64,000 bases of DNA from Variovorax sp. V93 (lineage in GTDB: Bacteria > Pseudomonadota > Gammaproteobacteria > Burkholderiales > Burkholderiaceae_C), in assembly GCF_041154485.1 (NCBI RefSeq), contig NZ_AP028669.1, positions 2,790,001 to 2,854,000 on the forward strand, given 5' to 3'. Positions 17,138 to 31,512 of this stretch are shown piece by piece. The first letter of the stretch is position 1. Each line of letters begins with the position of its first letter. The notes below the pieces were generated by a model. It had not been told where the DNA came from, ran no database searches, and saw only the letters and a program-made list of their open reading frames with translations. A program made the translations under genes and the position numbers.

Positions 17138-18067
17138 TCAGTGCGCGCTGGGAAGCGCGTTGTCGGCCACGGTGGCGCGGCGCCCGCGCAGCGCCAGCAG
17201 TTCGTTGAACACCAGCGCTCCGATGACCAGCGCACCGCCGGTCAGCACGCTCGCAGCCGGCTCCTCGCCCGCACCGATCCAGGCCAGTGCAATGCCGAAG
17301 ATCACTTCGAGCAGCGCGAGCAGTGCCACTTCGGGCGCCTTGAGCACCTGCGCGCACAGCACCGCCAGCACGCAGGGAATGGCCAGCTGGAAAACACCCA
17401 GGAAGGCCAGCAGGCCGAGATCGTGCGCATTGGCCTGGAACGGCAGCGCAAAAGGCAGCGTGAGCAGCGCGCTGAGCGCCGCGCCAATCAGCACCGCGGG
17501 AACCAGGTCGATGTCATGCCCCTTGGCACGCGCATGCTGAACCACCGTCCAATTGGTGGCACCCGCCAGCGGCACGCACAGCGCCACCAAGGTTCCGAGC
17601 AGCGATCCGCCCGCCGCCCCGCCCTGCGTCAGTTGCGTGCCGTACATCCAGGCAATGCCGAGGCCAGCCACCACGATGGCCACCCAGGTCCGCGCAGGCA
17701 GGCGATGGCCGATGAACAGGCGCGCGGCCAGCGCGGTGAGCAATGGGCCAAGGGACATCGTGACCAGCACGCTGGCCGTCGAAGCCAGCGTGAGCGCCAC
17801 CATGAAGGCCGTGAACATCACGGTCCAGCAGACGCCCGAGATCCAGAGCTCGCGCCCGCCCGAGCGGATCTGCGAAAACACCGCCCGGCCCCGCCAAAGC
17901 GGCAAGATCACCAGCAGCGCAAGCATCGTGAAGAAGCTGCGCCAGAAGGTGATCTCGAAACTGTGGGCCTGCGCCAGGTGCCGCGTGACGACGCCCGCCG
18001 TGGCCCACATCAGGGTCACGGCAACCATCAGCCACACGGCCCCGCCGTGGGTCAGGCGCAGCAGCAT
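17138..18067 (-). CDS. EamA-family transporter
   Basis: With the start at 18067 (MLLRLTHGGAVWLMVAVTLM) the protein is 309 aa with about ten membrane helices and the two EamA repeats (for example ATAGVVTRHLAQAHSFEITF and GATNWTVVQHARAKG). The frame is open further upstream, but that part reads through typA and is not hydrophobic. It follows typA by 13 nt on the same strand and so is probably the last gene of the rimP-typA operon. The substrate is unknown; members export amino acids, purines or drugs. Confidence 0.88.
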   Translation of the reverse strand: MLLRLTHGGAVWLMVAVTLMWATAGVVTRHLAQAHSFEITFWRSFFTMLALLVILPLWRGRAVFSQIRSGGRELWISGVCWTVMFTAFMVALTLASTASVLVTMSLGPLLTALAARLFIGHRLPARTWVAIVVAGLGIAWMYGTQLTQGGAAGGSLLGTLVALCVPLAGATNWTVVQHARAKGHDIDLVPAVLIGAALSALLTLPFALPFQANAHDLGLLAFLGVFQLAIPCVLAVLCAQVLKAPEVALLALLEVIFGIALAWIGAGEEPAASVLTGGALVIGALVFNELLALRGRRATVADNALPSAH

Positions 18068-18080
18068 GGCCGGATGGCGA

Positions 18081-19916
18081 TCAGCTCGCCATTTCGCGGC
18101 TGGCCCGCTTGCGCTCGTTTTCCTTGAGGAAGCGCTTGCGCAGGCGAACGCTCTTGGGCGTGATCTCGACCAGCTCGTCGTCCTCGATGAATTCCACGCC
18201 GTATTCCAGCGTGAGTTCGATCGGCGGCGTGATCTTGATCGCATCTTCCTTGCCCGAGACGCGGAAGTTGGTCAGCTGCTTGGTGCGCGTGGCGTTCACC
18301 ACCAGGTCGTTGTCGCGGCTGTGGATGCCCACGATCATGCCTTCGTACACCGGGTCGTTCGCCTTCACGAACATGCGGCCGCGGTCGTCGAGCTTGCCCA
18401 GGGCGTAGGTGAAGATTTCACCGTCGTCCATGGAAATCAGCACGCCGTTCTTGCGGCTGCCGATCTCGCCCTTGTGCGGTTCGTAGCTGTCGAAGATGTT
18501 GCTGATGAGGCCCGAGCCGCGCGTCAGGTTCAGGAATTCGTTGGTGAAGCCGATCAGGCCGCGCGCCGGAATGCGGTACTCGAGGCGCACGCGGCCGCGG
18601 CCGTCCGGTTCCATGTTGACCAGCTCGCCCTTGCGCTCGCCGAGGGCCTGCATCACGCCGCCCTGGTGCTGCTCTTCGATGTCGGCCGTCACCAGTTCGA
18701 TCGGCTCGTGCTTCTCGCCGTTGACCGTGCGGAACACCACGCGCGGCTTCGACACGGCCATTTCATAGCCTTCGCGGCGCATGTTTTCCAGCAGGATGGT
18801 CAGGTGCAGTTCGCCCCGGCCCATCACCTCGAAGATGCCTTCCTCGTCGGTTTCGTTCACGCGCAGCGCCACGTTGTGCTGCAGTTCCTTCTGCAGGCGG
18901 TCCCAGATCTGGCGGCTGGTGACGAACTTGCCTTCACGGCCGGCCAGCGGGCTGGTGTTGACGCAGAAGTTCATGGTCAGGGTCGGTTCGTCGACCTTGA
19001 GCATGGGCAGCGGCGACGGATTGGCCGGGTCGGTCACGGTCACGCCGATGCCGATGTCGGCAATGCCGTTGATCAGCACGATCTCGCCCGGGCCGGCTTC
19101 GGTGGCCTGCACGCGGTCCAGGCCCTGGAAGGTCAGCACCTGGTTCACGCGGCCCTTGATCGACTTGCCGTCCGGTCCTTCCATGACCAGCACGTCCATC
19201 ATCGGCTTCAGCGTGCCCTGGCTGATGCGGCCCACGCCGATGCGGCCGACGAAGGTCGAGAAGTCGAGCGCCGAGATCTGCAGCTGCAGCGGCGCGTTCG
19301 GATCGCCCTTTTGCGCCGGCACGTGCTTCAGGATGGTGTTGAACAGCGCCGACATGTCGGGGCCCCACTGCTCGCCGGGCGCTCCCTCTTCGAGCGAAGA
19401 CCAGCCGTTGATGCCCGAGGCGTACACCACGGGAAAGTCGAGCTGCTCGTCGGTGGCGCCGAGCTTGTCGAACAGGTCGAAGGCGGCATTCACCACCTTG
19501 TCGGGATTCGCGCCCGGCTTGTCGACCTTGTTCACGACCAGGATCGGCTTCAGGCCCAGGGCCAGCGCCTTCTTGGTCACGAAGCGGGTTTGCGGCATCG
19601 GGCCTTCCTGGGCGTCGATCAGCAGCACCACGCCATCGACCATCGACAGCGCGCGTTCCACTTCGCCGCCGAAGTCCGCGTGGCCGGGGGTGTCGACGAT
19701 GTTGATGTGCGTGCCTTCCCAGGTCACGGCGCAGTTCTTGGCCAGGATCGTGATGCCACGTTCCTTTTCGATGGCGTTGTTGTCCATCACCGTGTCGACC
19801 ACTTTCTCGTGCTCGGCAAAGGTGCCCGACTGGCGCAGCAGCTGGTCGACCATCGTGGTCTTGCCATGGTCGACGTGGGCAATGATGGCGATATTGCGGA
19901 TTTGCTTGGTACTCAT
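18081..19916 (-). CDS. typA: Ribosome-associated GTPase TypA/BipA
   Basis: The 611-aa product has the translational GTPase G1 motif AHVDHGKTT near its N-terminus, the G3 [14 protein letters not shown] and G4 NKVDKPGA, followed by EF-G-like domains and the BipA-specific C-terminal domain ([12 protein letters not shown] tail). TypA helps 50S assembly and growth under stress and cold. Its ATG overlaps the truB stop in an ATGA, so it is coupled to the operon. A much longer frame continues upstream through truB, but only this start fits the family. Confidence 0.97.
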   Translation of the reverse strand: MSTKQIRNIAIIAHVDHGKTTMVDQLLRQSGTFAEHEKVVDTVMDNNAIEKERGITILAKNCAVTWEGTHINIVDTPGHADFGGEVERALSMVDGVVLLIDAQEGPMPQTRFVTKKALALGLKPILVVNKVDKPGANPDKVVNAAFDLFDKLGATDEQLDFPVVYASGINGWSSLEEGAPGEQWGPDMSALFNTILKHVPAQKGDPNAPLQLQISALDFSTFVGRIGVGRISQGTLKPMMDVLVMEGPDGKSIKGRVNQVLTFQGLDRVQATEAGPGEIVLINGIADIGIGVTVTDPANPSPLPMLKVDEPTLTMNFCVNTSPLAGREGKFVTSRQIWDRLQKELQHNVALRVNETDEEGIFEVMGRGELHLTILLENMRREGYEMAVSKPRVVFRTVNGEKHEPIELVTADIEEQHQGGVMQALGERKGELVNMEPDGRGRVRLEYRIPARGLIGFTNEFLNLTRGSGLISNIFDSYEPHKGEIGSRKNGVLISMDDGEIFTYALGKLDDRGRMFVKANDPVYEGMIVGIHSRDNDLVVNATRTKQLTNFRVSGKEDAIKITPPIELTLEYGVEFIEDDELVEITPKSVRLRKRFLKENERKRASREMAS

Positions 19917-20881
19917 GGTGTCGCTTCGGTCTGTTGTGCGTTCAAAAGAATTTGCTGGATTTCGATGGGGTTCAGCAAGCGCCCCGGGATCAATTCGTTG
20001 GCGGCGATGTGGGCCGTCCCCAGGAAGGCGGGAGGCGCTTCGCCGAACACCGCCACATGGTCGGCATCGGGCCAGGTGCCGCGCCGGCGCAGGCCGGACA
20101 GGAAGCGCCCCGCATCTTCGCTGCCGAGCGTGACGACCGTATGGCCCTCGACCAGGGATTCGGCAGGCAACAATTGCGCCAGCCGCTCTTCCTCGCTCAT
20201 GGCTTCGAGCGCTTCGAGCGTGATGCACTGGGCCTCGCCGAAGCCGCCGGTGGCCGTGCGGCGCAGCGACGTGAGGTGCGCACCGCAGCCCAGCGCCTCG
20301 CCGATGTCTTCGCCCAGCGTACGGATATAGGTGCCCTTGCTCACGGAAGCCACGATCCTGATCGCATGGCCTGCCGCTTCGGAGGCGGCCTGCGTGATCT
20401 TCAATGCATGAATGACCACGTCGCGCGGCGCCCGCTCGATCTCGACGCCTTCGCGTGCGTATTCGTACAGCGCCTTGCCGTCCTTCTTGAGCGCACTGTG
20501 CATCGGCGGCACCTGCCGGATCGGACCGGTGAACTGCGCCTCGACGCGGGCCAGGTCTTCAGCGCTGACCTGCACCGGGCGCTCGGCAATCACCTCGCCC
20601 TCGGCGTCGCCGGTGGAGGTCTTGATGCCAAGGCGTGCCGTGGCCTCGTAGGTCTTGTCGGCATCGAGGTGCAATTGGCTGAACTTGGTGGCCGCGCCAA
20701 AGCACAGCGGCAACACGCCGGTGGCCAGCGGATCGAGCGTGCCGGTATGGCCCGCTTTTTCGGCGCGCAGCAGCCACTTGGCCTTTTGCAAGGCCTGGTT
20801 GCTGGAGAGTCCCAGCGGCTTGTCGAGCAACAACACCCCATGCACAGGGCGCCGCTGCACCCGTGTGCGTGGCGCATTCAT
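19913..20881 (-). CDS. truB: tRNA pseudouridine(55) synthase TruB
   Basis: The 322-aa protein has the TruB motif [15 protein letters not shown] with the catalytic Asp, and the [20 protein letters not shown] segment. It makes pseudouridine 55 in the T loop of tRNA. The C-terminal PUA-like part is present ([13 protein letters not shown]). It starts 2 nt after rbfA ends and overlaps typA by 4 nt. The translated frame continues upstream of this start, but [20 protein letters not shown] is the normal family beginning. Confidence 0.97.
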   Translation of the reverse strand: MNAPRTRVQRRPVHGVLLLDKPLGLSSNQALQKAKWLLRAEKAGHTGTLDPLATGVLPLCFGAATKFSQLHLDADKTYEATARLGIKTSTGDAEGEVIAERPVQVSAEDLARVEAQFTGPIRQVPPMHSALKKDGKALYEYAREGVEIERAPRDVVIHALKITQAASEAAGHAIRIVASVSKGTYIRTLGEDIGEALGCGAHLTSLRRTATGGFGEAQCITLEALEAMSEEERLAQLLPAESLVEGHTVVTLGSEDAGRFLSGLRRRGTWPDADHVAVFGEAPPAFLGTAHIAANELIPGRLLNPIEIQQILLNAQQTEATP

Positions 20882-20883
20882 CG

Positions 20884-21255
20884 CTAGTCGTCTTTCGAAC
20901 GCGAAGCGACGGCCTGCGCAATGAGCGCATTCATGTCGGCCGCACGCTCGGTGGTGCGGTCGAACAGGAAGTGCAGCGTCGGCACGGTGTGGATGTGGAG
21001 GCGCTTGAACAGGCCGTTGCGCAGGAAGCCCGCGGCCTGGTTCAGCGCTTCGGTGGTTTCGGTCACGTCGCCCGTGAGCATGCTGAAGTAGATCTTCGCG
21101 TGCGCATAGTCGGGCGTGACCTCGACCGCCTGGATCGTGACCATGCCCACGCGCGGATCCTTCAACTCGCGCGCGATCAGCTCCGTCAGATCCCGCTGGA
21201 TCTGGTCGGCAACCTTGAACGCGCGGTTGGGGGCGGCGGCTTTTCTTTTGGGCAT
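20884..21255 (-). CDS. rbfA: Ribosome-binding factor A
   Basis: The 123-aa protein shows the RbfA KH-type fold: [40 protein letters not shown] and [19 protein letters not shown]. RbfA binds pre-30S particles and is needed for 16S 5' end maturation and cold adaptation. It is encoded 24 nt downstream of infB and 2 nt upstream of truB, the classic order. Confidence 0.97.
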   Translation of the reverse strand: MPKRKAAAPNRAFKVADQIQRDLTELIARELKDPRVGMVTIQAVEVTPDYAHAKIYFSMLTGDVTETTEALNQAAGFLRNGLFKRLHIHTVPTLHFLFDRTTERAADMNALIAQAVASRSKDD

Positions 21256-21279
21256 GGGCTTGGTCGCATCGAACGCTTG

Positions 21280-24234
<2,955 letters not shown>

Positions 24235-24258
24235 ATTGGTTTCGTGCCTCCATGACCA

Positions 24259-25743
24259 TCACTCTTGGCCGGCGAACCAATGTTCGCGGGCTTTCAAGAT
24301 GAGGGCTTTGGCGTCATCGGCGCTGTGGCCGGTGATCTCGGTGAGTTCATCGACCGCGAGGTCGGCGAGGTCGTCGCGGGTGTGCACACCCGCCTCGGCC
24401 AGCTTGGGAATCAGCTCGGGGTCGAGGCCTTCGAGGTCGCGCAGATTCTGCGAGACGGTCTCGACGCCCTCTTCCTTGGCGATTTCCATGGTCAACAGCG
24501 CATCCTTGGCGCGCGAACGAAGCTCGTTGATCGTGTCTTCGTCGAAGGCTTCGATCTCCAGCATTTCGGAGATCGGCACATAGGCGACTTCCTCGAGGCT
24601 GTTGAAGCCCTCGGAGATCAGGATGTCGGCGATTTCCTCGTCGACGTCGAGTTTTTCCATGAACAGCTTGCGGCTGGCGTCGGTTTCGCTCGCCTGCTTC
24701 TGGGCCGATTCATTGGCGTCCATGATGTTGATCTTCCAGCCGGTCAGATCGGAGGCAAGCCTCACGTTCTGGCCGCCGCGGCCGATCGCGATGGCGAGGT
24801 TCTCCTCGTCGACCACCACGTCCATGGCGTGCTTTTCTTCATCGACCACGATGGACGACACGTTGGCCGGGGCCAGGGCGCCGATCACGAACTGGGCCGG
24901 GTCCTCGCTCCACAGCACGATGTCCACGCGCTCGCCGGCGAGCTCGTTGGTCACGGCGTTGACGCGCGTGCCGCGCACGCCGACACAGGTGCCAATGGGG
25001 TCGACACGCTTGTCGTGCGAGAGCACGGCGATCTTGGCGCGCGAGCCGGGATCGCGGGCGCAGCTCTTGATCTCGAGCAGGCCCTGTTCGATTTCGGGCA
25101 CTTCCTGGCGGAACAGCTCGATCATGAACTCGGGCGCCGAGCGCGACAGGATGATCGGCGCGCCGCGCAGCGTCAGGTCGACTTCCATGATCATGGCCCG
25201 CACGCGGTCGCCGTTGCGCAGGTTTTCCTTGGCGATCATCTCGCTGCGGCGCAGGCGCCCTTCGACGCGGCCGGCTTCCACGATGATGTCGCCCTTGTCC
25301 AGGCGCTTGACGGTGCCCACGAAGATCTTGTCGCCGCGCGACATGAAGTCGTTGAGCAGCATCTCGCGCTCGGCGTCGCGGATCTTCTGCAGGATGACCT
25401 GTTTGGCGGCCATGGCGCCGATGCGGCCGATCGGCACCGAGTCCACCGCTTCCTCGATGTACTCGCCGACCTCGATGTCGGGCATTTCTTCCTTGGCTTC
25501 GAACAGGAGGATTTCCTGGTCGGGCAGCTGCAAGCCGGCTTCGTCGGGGACGACGTGCCAGCGGCGGAAGGTCTCGTAGTCGCCGCTGTCGCGGTCGACC
25601 GAGACGCGGATGTCCACGTCGCCCTGGTGGAGCTTCTTGGTGGCTTGCGCCAGCGCGGACTCGACCGCGCCGAAAACCACGTCGCGCTCGACGTTCTTCT
25701 CGCGCGAGATCGCATCCACCAACATCAACATTTCGCGATTCAT
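24259..25743 (-). CDS. nusA: Transcription termination/antitermination factor NusA
   Basis: The 494-aa protein has the NusA N-terminal RNA-polymerase-binding domain ([20 protein letters not shown]), an S1 domain, two KH domains (including [20 protein letters not shown]) and two C-terminal acidic repeat domains ([20 protein letters not shown] and a second near the end), as in E. coli. I chose the ATG at 25743, which has GGAG 8 nt upstream, over a GTG 9 nt earlier. NusA acts in pausing, Rho and intrinsic termination, and antitermination of rrn operons. It lies 17 nt after rimP. Confidence 0.97.
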   Translation of the reverse strand: MNREMLMLVDAISREKNVERDVVFGAVESALAQATKKLHQGDVDIRVSVDRDSGDYETFRRWHVVPDEAGLQLPDQEILLFEAKEEMPDIEVGEYIEEAVDSVPIGRIGAMAAKQVILQKIRDAEREMLLNDFMSRGDKIFVGTVKRLDKGDIIVEAGRVEGRLRRSEMIAKENLRNGDRVRAMIMEVDLTLRGAPIILSRSAPEFMIELFRQEVPEIEQGLLEIKSCARDPGSRAKIAVLSHDKRVDPIGTCVGVRGTRVNAVTNELAGERVDIVLWSEDPAQFVIGALAPANVSSIVVDEEKHAMDVVVDEENLAIAIGRGGQNVRLASDLTGWKINIMDANESAQKQASETDASRKLFMEKLDVDEEIADILISEGFNSLEEVAYVPISEMLEIEAFDEDTINELRSRAKDALLTMEIAKEEGVETVSQNLRDLEGLDPELIPKLAEAGVHTRDDLADLAVDELTEITGHSADDAKALILKAREHWFAGQE

Positions 25744-25760
25744 GCCACCCACTCCTCTAG

Positions 25761-26399
25761 TCAGTCCGGAACGTTGGTTCCGTCGTCAATATCCGAAAAA
25801 CCCGGTTGGGTTTTGGCCCTGCGGCCCTTGAAATCCACAATTGGCGCGAGCCGCGCATCGCGCAACTCATCCAGCACGAAACCGAGCGCATGCAACTTTG
25901 CAGGCGCGCGCTTCTTGCTGACTTTTTGACCCGGTTTGGGCTCCGGCGCATCGCTCCAGACGATTTGCCAGCCCGGGGCCCCGTCGCCCCCCGCCACGCG
26001 CTCCAGCGTGCCGCGAAATTTCTTGCGGGTGGCAGACACCTGCCCCGCCGCCGCGGCACCCATGGGCGCCTTGAGCGTGATGTCGATCACCTCGCCCACG
26101 AAACGCTCGAAATCCTGCTCATTGCGAAGCGGACGGTCAATACCCGGCGAGGAAACCTCGAGCCGCTTGTAATCGACACCGTCGACCTCGAGCGCAAACT
26201 GCAACTGGCGCGTGACCTTCTCGCAATCCTCGACCGTCACGAAGGGTTCGGGAATGCCTGCAGCCACAGCTTCCGATGTGGGGGCAGTCCAGGGCAAATC
26301 AATTGTCACGCGCAGCAATCCCCCGGCCGAGCGTTCGATCTCGACCAGGTCGTAGCCGAGACCGGCCACGGTTTGTTCCACTGTCTGCTGCAATGCCAC
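25761..26399 (-). CDS. rimP: Ribosome maturation factor RimP
   Basis: The 212-aa protein carries the RimP core ([20 protein letters not shown], then [20 protein letters not shown] and [20 protein letters not shown]). It is needed for 30S assembly. At 212 aa it is longer than E. coli RimP (about 150 aa); two insertions and a basic C-terminal tail account for this. The start is a GTG. It is the first gene of the operon. A terminator for the upstream minus-strand unit lies about 90 nt ahead. Confidence 0.96.
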   Translation of the reverse strand: MALQQTVEQTVAGLGYDLVEIERSAGGLLRVTIDLPWTAPTSEAVAAGIPEPFVTVEDCEKVTRQLQFALEVDGVDYKRLEVSSPGIDRPLRNEQDFERFVGEVIDITLKAPMGAAAAGQVSATRKKFRGTLERVAGGDGAPGWQIVWSDAPEPKPGQKVSKKRAPAKLHALGFVLDELRDARLAPIVDFKGRRAKTQPGFSDIDDGTNVPD

Positions 26400-26483
26400 G
26401 TGTTTGAAATTGCCTTGTAAAAATGCTTATGCGTGCCACCCGCCGCCACGGGTGTCACGCATCGAAATTGCATAGACCAAAAA

Positions 26484-26510
26484 AAACGGGCGGTTGGTAC
26501 CCGCCCGTTT
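26484..26510 (-). terminator. Rho-independent terminator after the MFS gene
   Basis: ACGGGCGG (26486-26493) pairs with CCGCCCGT (26501-26508) around a 7-nt loop. On the minus strand the stem is followed by a run of eight T (complement of 26479-26486). It closes the yej-MFS unit before rimP; flanking A and T runs make it weakly bidirectional. Confidence 0.85.
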
Positions 26511-26567
26511 GGTCGTGAGCCTCGAATTATATGCTATTCCCGTGATAAATGAAGTGGCTTGGCCTGC

Positions 26568-27767
26568 TCAAAGCGCCACTTTGCGGCGGGATTTTGACCA
26601 GACCACGGCAAACAGCACCGATCCGAGCGCCAGAGCGGCGGCGGCCACCAGCAGCGGGAGCTCGAAAGACCCGGTCCGCTGGGCCAGCGGCGCGGCAAAC
26701 AGCGGGCCGATGATCTGCCCGACCCCATACGAAGCGGTCGCATAGCCGATCAGCCCGGCCGCGGCATTGCCGCGCAGCCGGCGCGCATCCCGCATCGCAA
26801 AAAGGGTGATGGCCGTGAAAGGCATCCCCAGCAGCAGGCTGCCGAGCGCAAAGCCGGTGATGGTGGGCCACGCCACCGAGAGCACCACGCCCAGCGCCTG
26901 CAGCGCATAGGCCGCGGCCAGCAGCAGCCGGTTGTCCCAATGGATGGGGGCGCGGGCGCCGATCAGCGCGCCCGGGATGATCGCCAGCCCGAACAGGGGC
27001 CAGAAGAAGTCGGGCCATGGCGAGCCCGGCAGGGCCTGGCGCGCGATCACCGGCAGGAAGGTGGCGGTGATGATGTAGCCGAAGCCGGCCAGCCCATAGA
27101 GCGCGACCAGCCAGACGGCGTCGCTGCGCGCGGAAGGCGACGCGGGCACGCCGGCCTGGGCGGACGGCGCGCCCGCGGAGCCTTGCGCCGAGGGCGAGTC
27201 ACCATCGTCGAACACGCGCCAGATCGACGCCACCAGCACCACCGCCAAGAGGCCCAGGCCGATCCATCCCGCCTCGGAACCCCAGCGTCCGAGCGCGCCG
27301 CCGAGCAGGCCGGTCATCGCGATGCCGATGCCGGGACCCGTGTAGATCACGCCGGCCAGCGCCGGGGAATGGGTTTCGGCCAGCCGCCGCAGGCCCCAGC
27401 CGGACGCGAAAACAAAGACCCAGGCACTCATCACCCCAGCCGCCGCGCGCAGGATGCCCCAGCTTGTGAAGCTGTGCAGCACGCCCATCCCCACCAGCAG
27501 CGCCGCCGTGGCCACGAGGCCGCCGCGCACCATGCGCTTGGCCTGGATGCCGATGGCCGCGCAACTGACTGCGCCAAGAAAGTAACCGAGGTAATTGAGC
27601 GAAGCCAGCACGCCGCCGGCCTCGAGCTGGAGTTTTCCCTCGTGCAGCATGATCGGCAGCATGGGCGTGAAGGCAAAGCGCCCCAGGCCCATGGCAACGG
27701 CCAAGGTCACCATGCACGCCAGTGCCGCGCGCCAGGCACCGCGCCTGTCCCGTCCGATATCCGACAT
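26568..27767 (-). CDS. YbfB/YjiJ-family MFS transporter
   Basis: Starting at 27767 (MSDIGRDRRGAWRAALACMV), the product is 399 aa with about 12 membrane segments and the YbfB/YjiJ signature GLGRFAFTPMLPIML in the first helices. The central loop (SPSAQGSAGAPSAQAG) is low-complexity and hydrophilic. The substrate of this subfamily is not known. It starts 19 nt after the yejF-like stop, so it may be co-transcribed with the ABC importer, and it is followed by a terminator. Confidence 0.9.
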   Translation of the reverse strand: MSDIGRDRRGAWRAALACMVTLAVAMGLGRFAFTPMLPIMLHEGKLQLEAGGVLASLNYLGYFLGAVSCAAIGIQAKRMVRGGLVATAALLVGMGVLHSFTSWGILRAAAGVMSAWVFVFASGWGLRRLAETHSPALAGVIYTGPGIGIAMTGLLGGALGRWGSEAGWIGLGLLAVVLVASIWRVFDDGDSPSAQGSAGAPSAQAGVPASPSARSDAVWLVALYGLAGFGYIITATFLPVIARQALPGSPWPDFFWPLFGLAIIPGALIGARAPIHWDNRLLLAAAYALQALGVVLSVAWPTITGFALGSLLLGMPFTAITLFAMRDARRLRGNAAAGLIGYATASYGVGQIIGPLFAAPLAQRTGSFELPLLVAAAALALGSVLFAVVWSKSRRKVAL

Positions 27768-27786
27768 TTCCTTTGATTCCGTTGTT

Positions 27787-29418
27787 CTATTCCAGCAGCG
27801 CGGCGGCCACCAGCTTCTTTGTGTAGGGATGCTCGGGCGCATCGAGCACGCGCTCGACCGCACCGGCTTCGAGGATGGCGCCATCCTTCATCACGATGAC
27901 CTGGTGCGCCATGGCGCGGATCACCTCGACGTCGTGCGTGATCAGCAGGTAGCTCAGGCCGCGCTCGCGCTGCAGGCGCTGCAGCAGCCCCAGCACCTGC
28001 TTCTGGATCGTCACGTCGAGCGCGCTCGTGGGCTCGTCCAGCACCAGCAGCTGCGGATCGACGATGAGCGCACGCGCAATCGCGAGGCGCTGGCGCTGCC
28101 CGCCCGAGAACTCGTGCGGATAGCGGTCGAGCAGCGAGGGAAACTGCGCCTCGTTCAAGCCCACGTCGTCCAGCGCCGCCAGTGCCCGCGCGCGGCGCTG
28201 CGCCGTGTCGAGCTCGGGCGCGTGCACGCGCAGCCCCTCGCCCACGATCTGCTCGACCGTCATGCGCGGCGAGAGCGAAGAGAACGGGTCCTGGAAAACC
28301 ACCTGCATGACCCGGCGCAAGGCCAGGTCGGAGCTCCGGTCCACCGCCCAGCCCTTGCCGTCGACCTTCAGCGCACCCTGGTGTTTCAGCAGCCCGAGGG
28401 CGGCCAGCGCCAGCGTGGACTTGCCCGATCCGGACTCGCCGACCACGCCCAGCGTTTCGCCCGGTGCGATGCGGAAATCCGCGTTCTGCACCGCGATGAA
28501 CTCGCCCTTGCGGAACCAGCCGGCAAAACCGGGCCGGGGCACCGGGTAGCCCACCCGCAGGCCCGTGGCCTCGAGCACCGGCCGCGCGCCGGCGCCCGCG
28601 GGCACGGCGGTGACATTGCGCTCGGGATGGCTGTCGATCAGCTTGCGGGTGTAGGCGTGCTGCGGCGCCTCGAACACGGCCGCCACGGCGCCCTGCTCCA
28701 CGATGTGGCCGTCCTCCATCACCGCGACCCGGTCGGCGAACCGGCGCACCAGGTTGAGGTCATGCGTGATCAGTAGCACGGCCATGCCATGCTTTCGTTG
28801 CAGGTCGGCGAGCAGCTCGAGGATTTGCGCGCGCACCGTGACGTCGAGCGCGGTGGTCGGTTCGTCGGCCAGCAGCAGGCGCGGCTTGCAGGCCAGCGCC
28901 ATGGCGATCATGGCGCGCTGGCGCTGGCCACCCGAGAGCTGGTGCGGAAACGCCCTCGCCCGCCGCTCGGGCTCCGGAATTCCGGTGTCGGCCAGCAGCT
29001 GCACGGCCGCCGCCTGGGCCGCGCGCGCCGACAGGCCCTCGTGCAATTCGAGCACCTCGGCAATCTGGTCGCCCACGGTGTAGAGCGCGTTGAGGGCGGT
29101 CATCGGCTCCTGGAAGATCATCGCGATCTCCTTGCCGCGGATGCCGCGCAACTCCCGTTCCGGAATCGACAGCAGGTCGCGCCCGTTCGGCATATTGCCG
29201 GAGTCGAACAGCATCGCCGTGCCGGCCACGTCGGCGTTCTGCGCCAGGCGCAGCAGCGACAGCGCCGTGACGGTCTTGCCCGAACCCGATTCGCCGACCA
29301 GCGCGAGCTTCTCCCCCGCGGCGATGCGGAAGTCGATGCCGTGCACCACCTCCTTGCCGCCGAAGGCCACGCGCAGCCCTTTCACGTCCAGCAGCGGCTG
29401 GTGCTTCGTTTCGCTCAC
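27787..29418 (-). CDS. yejF: Dual-ATPase ABC subunit of a YejABEF/oligopeptide importer
   Basis: The 543-aa protein has two complete ABC modules in one chain. The first has Walker [15 protein letters not shown] near residue 38 and signature [16 protein letters not shown]. The second has [16 protein letters not shown] and [16 protein letters not shown], each with an LLADEPT or LVLDEPT Walker B. This single-chain arrangement is typical of YejF. The start is a GTG at 29418 overlapping the yejE stop in a GTGA. It drives uptake of oligopeptides, including microcin C in E. coli. Confidence 0.93.
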   Translation of the reverse strand: MSETKHQPLLDVKGLRVAFGGKEVVHGIDFRIAAGEKLALVGESGSGKTVTALSLLRLAQNADVAGTAMLFDSGNMPNGRDLLSIPERELRGIRGKEIAMIFQEPMTALNALYTVGDQIAEVLELHEGLSARAAQAAAVQLLADTGIPEPERRARAFPHQLSGGQRQRAMIAMALACKPRLLLADEPTTALDVTVRAQILELLADLQRKHGMAVLLITHDLNLVRRFADRVAVMEDGHIVEQGAVAAVFEAPQHAYTRKLIDSHPERNVTAVPAGAGARPVLEATGLRVGYPVPRPGFAGWFRKGEFIAVQNADFRIAPGETLGVVGESGSGKSTLALAALGLLKHQGALKVDGKGWAVDRSSDLALRRVMQVVFQDPFSSLSPRMTVEQIVGEGLRVHAPELDTAQRRARALAALDDVGLNEAQFPSLLDRYPHEFSGGQRQRLAIARALIVDPQLLVLDEPTSALDVTIQKQVLGLLQRLQRERGLSYLLITHDVEVIRAMAHQVIVMKDGAILEAGAVERVLDAPEHPYTKKLVAAALLE

Positions 29419-30458
29419 TTGTCGGCCTTCCGCGGATCGAGGGCGTCGCGCAGCGCGTCGCCCATGAAGGTGAGCAGCATCAGCGTCACGACCAGCACGC
29501 CGAAGGTGGACAGCGAGATCCACCAGGCGTCGATGTTGGCCTTGCCCTGGCTCAGCAGTTCGCCCAGCGACGGCGTGCCCGGCGGCACGCCCAGGCCCAG
29601 GAAATCGAGCGAGGTCAGCGCCAGGATGGCCGCGCTCATGCGAAACGGCAGGAAGGTGACGACCGGCACCATGCTGTTGGGCAGGATGTGGCGCCACATG
29701 ATCTGCAGGTTGCCCACGCCGAGGGCGCGCGCGGCGCGCACGTAGTCCATCTGGCGGTTGCGCAGGAACTCGGCGCGCACGTAGTCGGCCAGGCCCATCC
29801 AGCCGAACAGGCTCAGCAGGATCAGCAGCAGCGCCACGCTGGGCGCGAAGATCGCGCTGAAGATGATCAGCAGGTAGAGTTCGGGCATCGACGCCCAGAT
29901 CTCGATGAAGCGCTGGAACGCAAGGTCGATCTTGCCCGCGAAGTAGCCCTGCACCGCCCCTGCGATCACGCCAAGCACCGTGCCAATGACGGTCAGCGCC
30001 AGGCCGAACAGCACGCTCACGCGAAAGCCGTAGATCAGCTGCGCGAGCAGGTCGCGGCCGCGGTCGTCGGTGCCGAAGAAGTTCTCGCGCGACGGCGCCG
30101 CGGGATTGGGTTGCGAGGCGAAATAGTTCAGCGTGCGCGGGCCGTAGCGGTTGGGCGCAAAGAGCGCCCAGTTGGAACCTTCGGTGATGCGCTTCTGGAT
30201 GAAAGGGTCGAGGTAGTCGGCTGGCGTCTCGAAATCGCCGCCGAAGGTTTTCTCGGAGTAGTCGCGCAGCACCGGGAAGTAGGTCTGCCCCTCGTAGCGC
30301 ACGACCAGCGGCTTCTCGGTGGACAGCAGCTCGGCGAACAGGCTCAGTACCACCAGGGTCGAGAAGACCACCAGGCTCCAGAAGCCCAGCGGATTGCGGC
30401 GGAAGCGGCGCCAGGCGCGGCGGCCCGGGCTCACGGAAACAATGGCGGCGCTAGTCAA
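29415..30458 (-). CDS. yejE: ABC permease, YejE type
   Basis: The 347-aa permease has a long N-terminal periplasmic insertion after the first helix ([20 protein letters not shown]), typical of YejE, then five membrane segments and the coupling EAA loop ([20 protein letters not shown]). Reading from the upstream overlap, the first start is a TTG at 30458, 8 nt inside the yejB frame; a GTG at residue 8 is an alternative start. Confidence 0.93.
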   Translation of the reverse strand: MTSAAIVSVSPGRRAWRRFRRNPLGFWSLVVFSTLVVLSLFAELLSTEKPLVVRYEGQTYFPVLRDYSEKTFGGDFETPADYLDPFIQKRITEGSNWALFAPNRYGPRTLNYFASQPNPAAPSRENFFGTDDRGRDLLAQLIYGFRVSVLFGLALTVIGTVLGVIAGAVQGYFAGKIDLAFQRFIEIWASMPELYLLIIFSAIFAPSVALLLILLSLFGWMGLADYVRAEFLRNRQMDYVRAARALGVGNLQIMWRHILPNSMVPVVTFLPFRMSAAILALTSLDFLGLGVPPGTPSLGELLSQGKANIDAWWISLSTFGVLVVTLMLLTFMGDALRDALDPRKADK

Positions 30459-31485
30459 ACTTGACCCTCGGATCGACCCAGACGTAGCAGAGGTCGGAAA
30501 TCAGCTTGGTGACCAGGCCGATCAGCGTGAACAGGTAGAGCGTGCCCAGCACCACGGGATAGTCGCGGCGGATCACGCTCTCGTAGCTCAGCAGGCCCAG
30601 GCCGTCGAGCGTGAACAGCGTCTCGATCAGCAGCGAGCCGGTGAAGAACGCGCCGATGAAGGCCGACGGAAAGCCCGTGATGATCGGAATCAGCGCATTG
30701 CGGAACACATGCTTCCAGAGCACCTGCCGCTGCGACAGCCCCTTGGCGCGTGCCGTCAGCACGTACTGCTTGCGGATTTCCTCGAGGAAGGAGTTCTTCG
30801 TGAGCATGGCGGTGACGGCAAAGCTGCCGAGCACCATCGACGTCACCGGCAGCGCGATGTGCCACAGGTAGTCGACGATGCGCGCGCCCCAGCTCATGCT
30901 CTCCCAGTTGGGCGAGGTGAGGCCGCGCAGCGGAAACCACTGCAGCTGCCCGCCGAAGATCACGAGCAGCGCCACGCCCAGGACGAAGCCCGGGATGGCA
31001 TAGCCGATCAGCACGATCAGCGTGGTGATGAAGTCGAAGCGCGTGCCGGCCCTCACCGCCTTGGCCACGCCGAGCGGCACCGCGATGAGGTAGCTGATGA
31101 AGAAGGTCCAGAGGCCGAGGCTGATCGACACCGGCATCTTTTCCTTGATGAGCTGCCAGACGTCCTTGCGCTGATAGAAGCTGGTGCCCAGGTCGAAGCG
31201 CGCGAACGACTTCAGCATGGTCCACAGGCGTTCATGGGCAGGCTTGTCGAAGCCGTAGAGCTTGCGGATCTCCTCGACGCGCTGCGGGTCGAGGCCCTGG
31301 CGGCCGCGGTAGCCGGCACCGCTGGCCGCGGCCCGCTCGCCGCCCGAATCGCGTCCCTGCAATTGCGCCACCATCTGCTCGACCGGACCGCCCGGCACGA
31401 ACTGGATCACGCCGAAGGTGATGACGAGCACGCCCAGCAGCGTGGGAATCATCAGCAGCAGGCGCTTGAGGATGTAGCTGATCAT
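30451..31485 (-). CDS. yejB: ABC permease, YejB type
   Basis: The 344-aa protein starts MISYILKRLLLMIPTLLGVL, the standard first helix of oligopeptide permeases. It has the loop FVPGGPVEQMVAQLQGRDSG and the C-terminal coupling motif VLTARAKGLSQRQVLWKHVF. With yejE it forms the membrane channel. It lies 27 nt after the yejA stop and overlaps yejE. Confidence 0.94.
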   Translation of the reverse strand: MISYILKRLLLMIPTLLGVLVITFGVIQFVPGGPVEQMVAQLQGRDSGGERAAASGAGYRGRQGLDPQRVEEIRKLYGFDKPAHERLWTMLKSFARFDLGTSFYQRKDVWQLIKEKMPVSISLGLWTFFISYLIAVPLGVAKAVRAGTRFDFITTLIVLIGYAIPGFVLGVALLVIFGGQLQWFPLRGLTSPNWESMSWGARIVDYLWHIALPVTSMVLGSFAVTAMLTKNSFLEEIRKQYVLTARAKGLSQRQVLWKHVFRNALIPIITGFPSAFIGAFFTGSLLIETLFTLDGLGLLSYESVIRRDYPVVLGTLYLFTLIGLVTKLISDLCYVWVDPRVKFD

Positions 31486-31512
31486 TCGGTGTTCATGTTC
31501 GGTGCGGCCGCG